Below, in pieces: positions 54,138-64,000 of a stretch of 64,000 nucleotides of DNA. Below the pieces are notes generated by a model. It had not been told where the DNA came from. It saw only the letters and a program-made list of their open reading frames with translations, and made no database searches. Positions within the stretch are counted from its first letter, which is position 1, and every line of letters begins with the position of its first letter. Source of the DNA: Heloderma charlesbogerti. Its lineage: Eukaryota; Chordata; Lepidosauria; Squamata; Helodermatidae. The stretch covers positions 1,674,001 to 1,738,000 of the forward strand of contig JANEZZ010002877.1 in NCBI GenBank assembly GCA_026122225.1, given 5' to 3'. A program made the translations under genes and the position numbers.

Positions 54138-55735
54138 ATTTTTTGTTGTTGTTTATTCGGTCAGTCGCTTCCAACTCTTCGTGACTTCATGGACCAGCCC
54201 ACGCCAGAGCTTCCTGTCAGCCGTCGCCACCCCCCAGCTCCTCCAAGGTCGAGTCCATCACCTCCAGAATATCATCCATCCATCTTGCCCTTGGTCGGCC
54301 CCTCTTCCTTTTGCCTTCCACTTTCTCTAGCATCAGCATCTTCTCTAGGGTATCCTGTCTTCTCATTATGTGGCCAAAGTACTTCAGTTTTGCCTTTAAT
54401 ATCATTCCCTCAAGTGAGCAGTCTGGCTTTCTTTCCTGGAGTATGGACTGGTCTGATCTCCTTGCAGTCCAAGGCACTCCCAGAGTTTTCCTCCAGTACC
54501 ACAGTTCAAAAGCATCTATCTTCCTTCGCTCAGCCTTCCTTATGGTCCAGCTCTCACAGCCATAGGTTACTACAGGGAATACCATTGCTTTCACTATGCG
54601 GACCTTTGTTGTCAGTGTGATGTTTTCTGCTTTTCACTATTTTATCAAGATTTGTCATTGCTGTCCTCCCAAGAAGTAAGCGTCTTCTGATTTCCTGGCT
54701 GCAGTCAGTGTCTGCAGTAATCTTTGCACCTAGAAAGACAAAGTCTGGCACTGTTAGGGATGTACGAAAGTAACACAACGGATCTCGGGGAGGCCGAATG
54801 CCAGCGCATTTGGCCCCCCGAGATCGGTGGTGGAACGGCCCGCCCCCCCCCCGGGACGGGACTTACCTTGGGCGGATCTTCCTGGCGGCGGCGTCTCCAG
54901 CAGCGGCTCCGGCGGTGGTGCAGCGGCGGCCGGTCTTCCGACTGGCTGCCGTCGCCGCCATTTCCAGGTTAAAACAAAAAAGAAAAAAAGTGATAGGCTA
55001 CGTAAATATTTACGTAGACTATCACGGCTAGATTTTTAAAAAAACACCGTGATAGGCTATGTAAATCTTTACGTAGCCTATCACGGCTGATTAAAACAAA
55101 AAGCAAAAAAACCCGCGCGTACGCAAATGGCGGCGCCCATGGCCGCCGCCATTTGCGTACGCTCGGGTTTTTTTGTTTTTTTAAAAAGTCATCCATGATA
55201 GGCTACGTAAACATTTACGTAGCCTATCACGGCTGACTGCAAGGACGCAAACTGCGGCGGCTATGGCCGCCGCCATTTGCGTCCCTGCTAGCCAGCGGCC
55301 GGATGTCCGGCTGCTGGCAGAGCCGGCCGGTGGCTCCGCAGAATTGCTGCGGAGCACAGCCGGCTGGCCAGGATTCCGGGGGTGGAGGAACGGAGCGTCT
55401 CCCCCCCTGGCGAGGATTCCGGGCGGAGGGACGGAATGCCTCCCCCCCACCATCAGCATAATCCCCAAAAGGTAAGTGATTTTCATACATCCCTATTCAC
55501 TGTCTCCACGTTTTCTCCCTCTATCTGCCAGTTCTCAATCAAGCTGGTTGCCATAATCTTGTTTTTTTTGAGGTTTAACTGCAACCCACCTTTTGCACTT
55601 TCTTCTTTCACCTTCGTCATGAGGTTCCTCAGCTCCTCCTCGCTTTCAGCCATCAAAGTGGTATCATCTGCATATCTGAGATTGTTAATGTTTCTCCCAG
55701 CGATTTTAGTGATTTTAGTAATTAGATTTCAGAGA
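54138..55735 (-). mobile_element. RTE/BovB-type LINE, 3' portion, split by hAT copy K
   Basis: The minus strand reads the RT C-terminal region. From 55735 inward (with K removed) come ESEEELRNLMTKV and ADDTTL-like segments, then 54554-54778, then 54217-54594 (YGCESWTIRKAERRKIDAFE and LGVPWTARRSDQSILQERKP, ...GRPRARWMDDILEVMDSTLE). The 3' end is (GTT)n at 54142-54151, opposite in orientation to the copy at 1-139. Same subfamily as that copy. Confidence 0.82.
54755..55495 (+). mobile_element. palindrome-rich hAT copy K, in RTE LINE
   Basis: Starts TAGGGATGTACGAAAGTAAC, ends GATTTTCATACATCCCTA. Flanks GGCACTGT (54747-54754) and TTCACTGT (55496-55503) agree at 6 of 8. Palindromes are centred near 55008, 55068 and 55213. 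The RTE frame continues on each side. Confidence 0.9.
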
Positions 55736-56766
55736 TTTTAGGGCGGCCTAAATGCAGCTAATTTGGGTTTGTATCCCAATGGTGTCTTCCCACCAGTGGA
55801 AGGGACACCGCTGGGGGAACGGATTCCCCTTCCCTCCTACAATGTGCCCCCTAAATATGCTCCAGAGGGTTGGGGGACCTTCTGGAGTAGATTTGGGAAT
55901 ACGCAGGGGTTTACAGGGGAAAGGGGAGGACAGAAAAGTCCCACTGTATGAGCGGACCTCTGCTTATGTGACCCCAGTGAATTATTTTTGCTGCAATTTT
56001 ATTCAACTAATTCTGAATTTCATTTCTTCATGGTTTATAGTACCTATGACTCTGAACGTAAGGGTCATAATGAGTGTAATTCATTGATTCTGTGAGTGCA
56101 GTACACTGTTTCAACATTAACACCTACCGGTACACACAGACACGAACACAGGCATGCAGGCAAGCAACTTGGTGGGACATTAAAGGAATGGGACGGCTGT
56201 GGGTGCCCCCATACCCCATTCACCCCTCACTCTCCACTTGGTAGAAGTTACTCCTTTGGTAACTTTTTATACTATTTTGTTTTCAGTTCCGCACAAAATC
56301 ATTCTATTTTTTTTCATATTTGCTATTCTAAGTAAAGGATTTTATTCACTGTCTCCCAATCGTTAATGTAAGCAACCTTGTCTGTGTACATTAAGAGAAT
56401 TTCTCTCTTTTCTATTCACACCAGTAGGCAAATGTTATGAAATCACTTCCTAAATGCAATGGATGTGATGATATACCAGTGAATAGCTAGGAGAATAATG
56501 CACCCTTCTGCATTTTATTATTACTCTTGTGAAACCTTATTTAACTTTTCATGCCTTGGAATCATGGTTAGATTCCAGCCCTCCTACCACCCCAATAATG
56601 TGATTCATTTCCTTGTCCTACAAGTGCCCTTTAGTACTATGCTGATGGTGCTGAATATCTTTCTGTAATTTGTTAGTGCTAATCTGCTCAGACTCCCATG
56701 TTCCTCTGCACTGTTATTATCTTGCATGTTTCCTACAATGTAAGGATGGCCAGAAATTATATAAGA
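55736..56766. other. unassigned sequence
   Basis: Nothing recognised. Confidence 0.4.
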
Positions 56767-56983
56767 AGGTAAAGGTGTCCCCAACCAGTCGTGTCCGACT
56801 CTAGGGTGCGGTGCTCATCCCCGTTTCTAAGCCGAAGAGCCAGCGCTGTCCGAAGACGCTTCCGTGGTCATGTGGCCGGCACGACTGAACACTGAGGTGC
56901 ACGGAACGCTGTTACCTTTCCCGCCGAGGCGGTACCTATTTATCTACTTGCAATTTCTTGCTTTCGAACTGCTAGGTTGGCAG
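56767..56983 (-). mobile_element. tRNA-headed SINE (second family), 5'-truncated
   Basis: GGTAAAGGTGTCCCCAACCA to CTGCTAGGTTGGCA. CAGAAATTATATA flanks both sides (56750-56762 and about 56985-56997), an approximate duplication. Related to 8805-9148, but its tRNA-like head is missing. Confidence 0.82.
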
Positions 56984-57400
56984 AACAGAAATTATATATT
57001 TTACCTTTAATGACATCTTTCTCAGTAGAGTGTTTTGGACTGTGTAATGAGAAGAATGTAAGATGGTTAAGGCGTTGGTTAAGGAGTCACTCACCTAGTG
57101 CTCACACTTCGATACTAACAACATTTGTGACTATTTTTTGCCTCTTTTCTTGGCTGTATTCATTTTGGCCACCACATAAAAAGGCTTCAGATTTTGGCCT
57201 CGGGCAAACCTTATACACCTCAAAACAGGAACTTCCCAGGTAAGAGTACTATTGGAGTGCCTGACAATTTTAACATCTGGCAAGCCATTATTAGAAATAA
57301 GCTATTGGACTAGAGAAGGAAGAGTCAAGAGTATGTGGGCTTGGGGAACGTAAACCTATAGCAAAGGTTTAATTAGGATCTCGTTCCCGAATAATATTAA
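56984..57400. other. unassigned
   Basis: Nothing recognised. Confidence 0.4.
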
Positions 57401-58122
57401 GAACATAGGAAGCTGCCTTATACCAAGTCAAACAAGTAGTCAGAGGGGCTACTAGGTTTGCAGGGGGCCCAGCAAAAGTGCCCCTGCTACATTGACCGCC
57501 CTGTTGTTTTTTAACCGTTTTGTTTTTTTACACACATTTATATACCGCTTTCCAGTGAATTATCAAAGCAGTTAACAAAAATGATAAAACCATAAGATAT
57601 AACTATAAAATTGCAATAATTATACTGGCTTGGTTATTTTATTTTATTATTAGTTGGAAGTGCCACATTTCTTGCTCCCTCCCTGTTGCCACTGCCCTGC
57701 TTTTTTTCCATTTTTTATCTGGGAGGGGGGAAGCTCTGCAGAGCAGGGGGTCATCATTTGGCCTCCTAGCTAGCTACTTAGGAGGCTGGTGAAGCAGCTA
57801 ACGCTGCTGCCTGCTGGCTGGTGTGTACTAGTCAAAGGTGTTGTGCTGGCTGACTCCGAGGCTAGAGCCACACTCCATTTTCATGGCAATCATTTCTCCC
57901 AGTGCGATGGTGGCAGTGAACGGAGTCAACCAGATTCCACCTTTGGGGTTGCCCCTGCCTCTGGACTGTGGGGCTCCGGTAGTCCGTGACTAGCGGTGCC
58001 ACTGCAATTGGCCCATTTAACTCAGTATTGTCTACACTGAATGGCACCAGGGCTGAAGATGCAGGGATTGAAGCTACAGCCCTCCGCATGCAAAGCATGT
58101 GTCCTGTCCCTGAGCCACTCAC
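57401..58122 (-). mobile_element. tRNA-Ala-like SINE split by an unidentified insert
   Basis: GAACATAGGAAGCTGCCTTA begins at 57401 and stops near 57436. The same SINE resumes at about 58009 with CATTTAACTCAGTATTGTCT and runs to the tRNA-like head ending near 58122 (GAGCCACTCACTTTCCC). The 570-bp insert has a LINE-tail-like stretch (ACATTTATATACCGCTTTCC at 57533) but no recognised ends. Confidence 0.6.
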
Positions 58123-58137
58123 TTTCCCTCTAGAATT

Positions 58138-58190
58138 AGATTGATTGATTGATTGATTTCTATACCGCCCAATAGCTGAAGCTGTCTTTA
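58138..58190 (-). mobile_element. L2-type 3' tail fragment
   Basis: (GATT)n then TTTCTATACCGCCCAATAGC and AGCTGAAGCTGTCT: inverse of an L2 3' end, about 50 bp. Confidence 0.7.
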
Positions 58191-59308
58191 AAAATAGGTA
58201 TTAGATCTCCCATGGCTTTTGCTGCTGCTCTAATAGAAATAATGGATGTGCAATTTTACCTGTTCTGATATATCTAATCAACTTGCAGATGAACATGTGT
58301 AGCAGTCAAATCAGTACATCCCATGGTTTTGCCACCTGTTTAGCAGATACTCTATAATAAATCCAGGAGCTATGTGCTGATCTTATAAAATTCCACTTCA
58401 GACAAAGGATTTGCAACATTAGTGACTAGTACTGTAATATTATAGAGCTTGCGCCATCCTTTTCTCATTATTTTTTTCTGTCATAAGACGTGAGGAGTGT
58501 GCCTATCCTCATAAATCCATTGCTTCATCATCTGTCTTCGGTTGGATGGGAGGAAATCTCGGAGACAAGCTTGCGAGAAGGCTGTCATCATGCTCAGTTT
58601 CTTACCAAACTGAAACAACAATTCTTTAACAAAATGCATTCATTCCCCAGCCTTAAAACTTTATTGCCTGCACATCAGCAATAACTGAATCATATTGCTT
58701 GGGTTGGTGTGTTTGGGGATGGTTTGTGCTTGTTCCGTGGTTGCTGTGGCAGCTCATTCCTATAATTTAACTTGCTTGTGCAGTGAGTGTTAGTTCAGGC
58801 TGTTAGACTCAGGTCTGACCTCATTTTTTAATTTTTTTTCTATTTTTAAAGAAATCCCTTAACTCAGCGAGCTCCTTGTTTGGGAAGGAATGCAGAACTG
58901 TGCAAACATACCAGTATAATTAATTCCTCATTAACCTTACAAGTTTCAAAACTGCACAGGTTCTCTTTAGGGTCTGCGCGAAGCACGAATCTTGTGATAC
59001 GCTCTTGCCGCTCAGAAAGGATGATAGCTTTACTTTATAATTTCCCTCCTCCCCCATTCACAGGCTCTGGGGAGATTTGCTCATGTTTCACACTCTTGGA
59101 AGATAGGCAGCTTTACAAATTCAATCTTGTTTTCAGACTTGGGGTATTGTAAAGTGAAATTATCATACTATACCATTCAATATGTTGTTCACCTTATGGG
59201 GCTGTTCCTTATTTCCAAAAACTGCAACAATGAATCGCATAAGATCACATGAATGCTTTCCTTTCCTGTAATACTGAAGATAAGGAAACGGTCTTAAGGC
59301 TTCTTAAT
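58191..59308. other. unassigned sequence
   Basis: Nothing recognised. Confidence 0.4.
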
Positions 59309-59316
59309 GTAGGTAC

Positions 59317-60503
59317 TAGGGATGAGCATTGGATTCGGATGAAACCCAAAGCCCAAGCAGAATTGGGGCCCTTCAGGCCATTTCTGGTGCTTCCTGAAGC
59401 AAAACAGCCTTCCCTTTGAAGTTACTGGAACCAAGCCTGGGCCAGAATGAGTCTTCATTACCAACTTGTGCTTGGAGACATGCAGACTTTATGTCTCCTA
59501 CATATAACGTCTTTTGGTTTATTTTCTCTGAAGCATTGATGAGCTGGGGTGAGGGGATCAGGCAGCAGAGAGAGTGCAGTTGAGTGACTGAAAGGCTCAC
59601 TTTTTAATTGTAGGGTATGTTTTACCAGGGGCTTCAGCCACTGTGCTTTGGGGGGGACAAGGATAGGACTGTGAGATGGCCATTCTTCCAACGCCACCAG
59701 ACCTCACTGTTTTTTAAAAAAAATGCTTTAAACTGGTTTTCAGTCTTCATAACTCCCTAATCCCTGCACCTATCCTTCTGAAACACTGCAGTTTTCTTGG
59801 CTTGGAGACACCTATAATTTGCACCGTTCTCATACAAATTGCCCAAAAAAACAGGACTGGGGAGGAAAGTGGACATGAATCTCTTTCTCTTTCTCTGTCA
59901 CACAAACACACACACACCCTGATATGAAGATTCCACTTTCACATAAACTGCTGCACCTGTCCTTTGGAAACTACAGGGATACCTTTAGATTGTCTGTCAT
60001 TTTTAAACAATGGTCAACAAGAAATATAGGGGCATAAGTGTGGAATATCCTCAAATGACTGCCGTTGCACAAAAACTCCTGCACCTATTCATCTGAAACT
60101 TGGCAGGCTTGATCCCTTCAGAAGGGGAAACTATCCCTGCAGATTTCATCAAATTCTGCCAGTAAATAAAAAGTTATTGGCAGTTCCCATGGATGGATGG
60201 GTGTGTATGTGTAGCACAAAACCTCCAACTTATTTTTCTGACATTTGGCAAGAGTAATTCCCTCCTAAGAGGTTAGTATGCCTGCAAATATTACCCAATT
60301 CTGACTAAGAGAAAAAATGATTTTTGAAAATTTCCCTTGATGGTCAGTGGGAGGCACAAAGCCTCTGATTTCAGAATCTCAGCTACAGTTTGGTACCCAG
60401 GTCAAAGCGTATGGCCTCTGAATCAGTCTGAGCAGAACTGGGCTGTTTTCCAAAGTGCCGAATTAGGGTCTGAGTTGAATATGGGGGTCATTACCCACCT
60501 CTA
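59317..60503. mobile_element. hAT-type non-autonomous element with internal repeat units
   Basis: Starts TAGGGATGAGCATTGGATTC, ends GTCATTACCCACCTCTA. 8-mers GTAGGTAC (59309-59316) and GTAGATAC (60504-60511) match at 7 of 8. Four loosely repeated internal segments (near 59765, 59950, 60088 and 60215) each contain a CACCTRTYCWTCTGAAAC-type block. No transposase. Not part of the palindrome-rich family. Confidence 0.75.
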
Positions 60504-61149
60504 GTAGATACACATGTGTAGACCAGGCTGGTACCAGGATGCAAGAAACCTTGGAAATCCATATACATAATTAAAAGTTCTTTTAGGCATGGTAATACTC
60601 TCAAGGCAGCTTTCATCTTCTTACCTTTTGGTTCTGTGTCCAGGAAAGTAGTTTATTTTTTAAAAAATATTGTGGTGGAAGGTGTTGTTTTGATGCTGCA
60701 TACAATTTATTGTTATAGGATAAGGACAAAAGTAGTGTATACTGTTCTTTTCCAACAGAGGAGTAAACCATATAACAGTTGCGTTACATTAACTTATTTA
60801 TATACAATCTATATAGTGGACAGAAAATAAAGTAGTGCTCGATTGCAATTATTTGGGGGTTGGGATCTATTTCTAATTTGGGTGGACTTCACCCACAGAA
60901 TAGTGTAACTCTGATGTTGAAAAATTTTGTTTCAGTTTCACTAATATCAGTATCTTTGTGAGTTTCCCCAAGGAGTATTTAATCTAATTCGTGAGTTTAA
61001 GTGCTATCATTAACATTCCTTCAACAGAGGAGTGTTCTAGTTTAACATATTCACGATCACGTACTGACTGAGAACTGGTTAAAATACTAAACACTTTGAT
61101 TAACTAATGTGGATTTGGAACCCTTAAGGTGAATCAGTTGTGGCACTAA
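60504..61149. other. unassigned sequence
   Basis: Nothing recognised. Confidence 0.4.
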
Positions 61150-61225
61150 GGGTGCAATCCTATGCATATTTAGACAGAAAAAAGTCCTACAAATTCCAAC
61201 GTTCCCCATCCAGCCATGGTGGTAG
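61150..61225. mobile_element. half of an AATCCTATG-end foldback
   Basis: TAAGGGTGCAATCCTATGCA then AGACAGAAAAAAGTCCTACA. Only the left arm is present; the right arm was not found. Confidence 0.6.
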
Positions 61226-62794
61226 ATAGGTATTGTGGCATATATTCAGTGAAAAAAAGTCTTCCTTTTTTAAATTAAAAGCTCCTATGATAAGGGAGAT
61301 GTGGAATGAGTCAGGGGTTGGGGAGGGACGGCACAAATCTTCTGTCTAGACTGCTTGTAGAAAGGTTGTGCCCATTGAATTAGGTACAAGCTCTTGTGTG
61401 GGGGCAAAATCCCATGTGGAGTGTTAATAGTAATGGATCACATGATCCATTTTAACGTCAGTAGCAGATCATGGGGGAATTTGCCTGTTCCTTATTCTTA
61501 CAAAGAAAGTGAAACATTGTCCTGCTATTCTGTAAATCGGGATGTGCTGGACATTTGCAAGAAAATGCTGTGTAGCCACCTGGTGAAATTGACTGGAGGC
61601 TAGGTCAGTGTGGGTATATCCTATGGGAGCAGCTTTGTCTTGGTGCATAACAAGCCATCTGGGCATCATCCTTGTATCCCACACATCATGGTTCTTTTTG
61701 TTTCCATGTACTGTCCCAGTTGTCGTCTTTAGTAGTAGTCACCAAGTGATGTGATATCCATTGTAAGAACACCCTGCCAAACCAATTGTTGTGTATCCTT
61801 TTTGATGATTGATACACTGGTAGCCAAATGTCCACTGTTTGCCAGCAAATGTGTGGTCCTTTCCAGCACCAAGGTATAATCCTGATAGCAGCCATATCAG
61901 AAATTGCCCTTTAATCCTCATTAACTGATGTTGAATGCATAGTGAGTTTCCAGATACCTGATAGAGACAGGAAGGGGGCATGATATTTAATACAACTACC
62001 CTCCCCACTCTCTTTTTGAGTCAGGGATGTACATCATATTTAGACCAACAGCTAGGCAACTGAAAGAAGAAAATGTCTGGTCCCAGGTGCCAGGTTAGTG
62101 TCAGTTTTAATTAATGTCACAGCAGTTGCTGGCATGAGTTTAACTTTGATGTTCCATTACAGAAACTTGGGAAAATTAAATACTGCATGATAAGTTATTT
62201 CCATGTAATCTAGAGAAAAGGTTAGAGTGTAATCTGTGATAGTTCTGTTTAAGACTGAAACAGTGCCTTCTTCAAGCCTCTGGAGCTTCGGTGGTGCTGT
62301 AAGTCATAAAATAAATATATAAACTCGTTACGTTATATTCCTACTCTTGGTGTAGCATTGTAGACTGCTTAACCAAACAAAACCACATAATATTGGGAAT
62401 TATTTTTTCCTCCCATATAGGAGTTGCATCTAGAACCTTCAGTATTGCTCATCTTTGTATTGGTTGTGCACACAGGACATGATCCAGCTCTTATATGAAC
62501 GGGATGGGAAGGGGAACATCATTACTGAATGGCGGTCCTAGACCAATCACAGTCGACAGGATGGGCATCCTGTTCTGTGAAGGCTTTCCTGGAGACAGTC
62601 TAATTGTTAATTTAGGATGCATCCCAAAGGCAATTAAATTACTGAGACAGGGTCAAATTCATTGGTACAAAGTGCCCCACCTGGCTCTAGGATGGGGTTG
62701 CATGACCCAGAAGGTCCCTGCACAGCTGATCTAACTGATGCTGCCTTGGCCTCATCAGTACATCTGAGAATACACAGTGGTAATTTCATTTCAC
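61226..62794. other. unassigned sequence, including an unexplained minus-strand stretch
   Basis: Within 61394-62008 a minus-strand set of overlapping frames (WLLSGLYLGAGKDHTFAGKQ, MPRWLVMHQDKAAPIG) stays open longer than its surroundings. I do not recognise the protein. Nothing else seen. Confidence 0.35.
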
Positions 62795-63125
62795 TTTCAT
62801 TTCATTTATTACATTTCTATACTCCCCAATAGCGAAAGCTGTCTGGGTGGGTCACAACATGATAAAACATAATATAAAACCTTTAACATACAAAAAATTA
62901 AAACCTTTTGAAATACAATTAACAATGCAACTACCATAATCTGATTAAAAAAAAAAAAAAACACCCAGTAGCAGTAAAAAGCCCCATCATATGCCATCAA
63001 ATGTCTGGGAGTAGAGGAAAGTCATAACCTGGCATTGAAAAGATTATAGTGTTGGCGCCAGAGAGATCTCACTGGAGAGGGCATTCCACAATTGGGGGGG
63101 GGGCACCATCATTAGGCCTCACCAT
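62795..63125 (-). mobile_element. L2-clade LINE 3' end, minus
   Basis: (TTTCATTTCA) tract at 62783-62810, then ATTTCTATACTCCCCAATAG and CTGTCTGGGTGGGTCACAAC; near 63060 the C-terminal coding trace SFNAWL/LWNALSSEISL is readable in inverse. The tail type matches 1636 and 29163. Confidence 0.7.
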
Positions 63126-63606
63126 AGATGCCCTGTGTATCTGAGATCAGTACAGTTAGTTTTTCACATTCAAAATGGCTAACTTTACATTTTAAATGGC
63201 TACAGATTCAGCATACAATCCAGGGATGTCTTTATTTCTCTGCCACAGGGCTGGAAGTAGGACAGCTAGTTTTTAACTTTAATTGTAGCCGGTATGAATG
63301 ACCTGAAGTAATTGGTCAGCAATAAACATGATGCCATTTTATGGCTTCACTTCAGATTTTCACTTTAATAGAATGGTTTGTACTTTCTATTAAAGTGTGC
63401 ATCTGAAGTGAGACCATAAATTACTTTGGCAAAGTCTAGAGGACCCATTAATGGAATCTACTAAAAATAAACTAGAAAAATCATCTGTCAGGGCTAGTTT
63501 ATGTATGATTGCCCCTGCTTACAAAATATACTAGATAATATTCTAAAGCCTTTGCCAGCCCTGAATTTTTGTTGAATTTCAGAGCAATCATTTGTCTCAG
63601 ATAAGG
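63126..63606. other. unassigned sequence
   Basis: Nothing recognised. Confidence 0.4.
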
Positions 63607-64000
63607 GTTGTTGTTGTTGTTCAGTCGTTCAGTCGTGTCTGACTCTTCGTGACCCCATGGACCATAGCACGCCAGGCCTTCCTGTCCTGCATTCTATCCC
63701 GGAGTGTGCTCAAGTTCATATTCATTGCATCAGTGATGCTATCTAGCCATCTCATCCTCTGCCATCCCCTTCTCCTTTTGCCTTCAGTCTTTCCCAGCAT
63801 CAGGGTCTTTTCCAGAGAGTTTTCTCTTCGCATTAGGTGGCCAAAATATTTGAGCTTCAGCTTCAGTATCTGTCCTTCCAATGAGCACTCAGGGTTGTTT
63901 TCCTTTAGTATGGACTGATTTGACCTCCTTGCAGTCCAGGGGACTCGTAAGAGTCTTCTCCAGCACCACAGTTCGAAAGCATCAATTCTTCGGCGCTCAG
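63607..64000 (-). mobile_element. BovB LINE 3' end, continues beyond window
   Basis: (TTG)n at 63608-63620 is the 3' tail. The minus-strand frame 63621-63881 gives KLKLKYFGHLMRRENSLEKT, WQRMRWLDSITDAMNMNLST and AWRAMVHGVTKSQTRLND with a stop: the classic BovB C-terminus. It is a different subfamily from the copies at 1-139 and 54138-55735, with a closer match to the mammalian/squamate BovB type. The 5' side runs off the window. Confidence 0.9.

Overview
This is intergenic or intronic DNA from a vertebrate, most likely a squamate reptile (lizard or snake). The clues are the mix of repeats: BovB/RTE LINEs, several L2-clade LINEs, CR1 3' ends tailed by ATTCTATG-like units, tRNA-headed SINEs, a Tc1 element, many non-autonomous hAT and foldback elements, and degraded gamma-like (class I) endogenous retroviruses (ERVs). 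I recognise no intact host protein-coding gene. The only host-gene-like signal is an orphan CpG island at about 21.5-22.05 kb with a CCAAT box and candidate splice donors.

0-2.4 kb: a BovB/RTE 3' end, a non-autonomous hAT with an internal GC-rich minisatellite, an L2 3' end and a tRNA-Ala-like SINE. 2.44-17.1 kb: a nest of elements. An ERV (ERV-2, tRNA-His primer binding site at 15545) has its 5' LTR split by a second, two-LTR ERV (ERV-1, 2461-15162, perfect GCCT target duplication). ERV-1 carries six hAT elements of one palindrome-rich family, an L2, a CR1 and a SINE. Nearly all of these have readable target-site duplications, so the order of insertion can be reconstructed.

17.7-25.8 kb: foldback elements ending in AATCCTATG-type sequence, a CR1 end, a hAT MITE with perfect 8-bp duplication, the CpG island and a solo LTR. 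25.8-33.5 kb: three L2 LINEs, one nearly full length with endonuclease and reverse transcriptase. 33.9-36.1 kb: an unclassified repeat, a second solo LTR of the same family, and a foldback. 36-43 kb: an AT-rich inverted-repeat element with nested CR1, and a Tc1 transposon with a rearranged end. 43-53.3 kb: a 350-bp repeat in two copies, a hAT nested in another hAT, and foldbacks. 54-64 kb: an RTE LINE split by another palindrome-rich hAT, SINEs, a 1.2-kb hAT with internal repeat units, L2 tails and a BovB end running off the window.

The most unusual feature is the hAT family made largely of serial near-perfect palindromes (core like GGCTACGTAAATATTTACGTAGCC and CGCAAATGGCGGC...GCCGCCATTTGCG). 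There are ten copies here and seven lie in the ERV nest. All calls were made by eye from sequence; family assignments are by motif and structure, not by database search.
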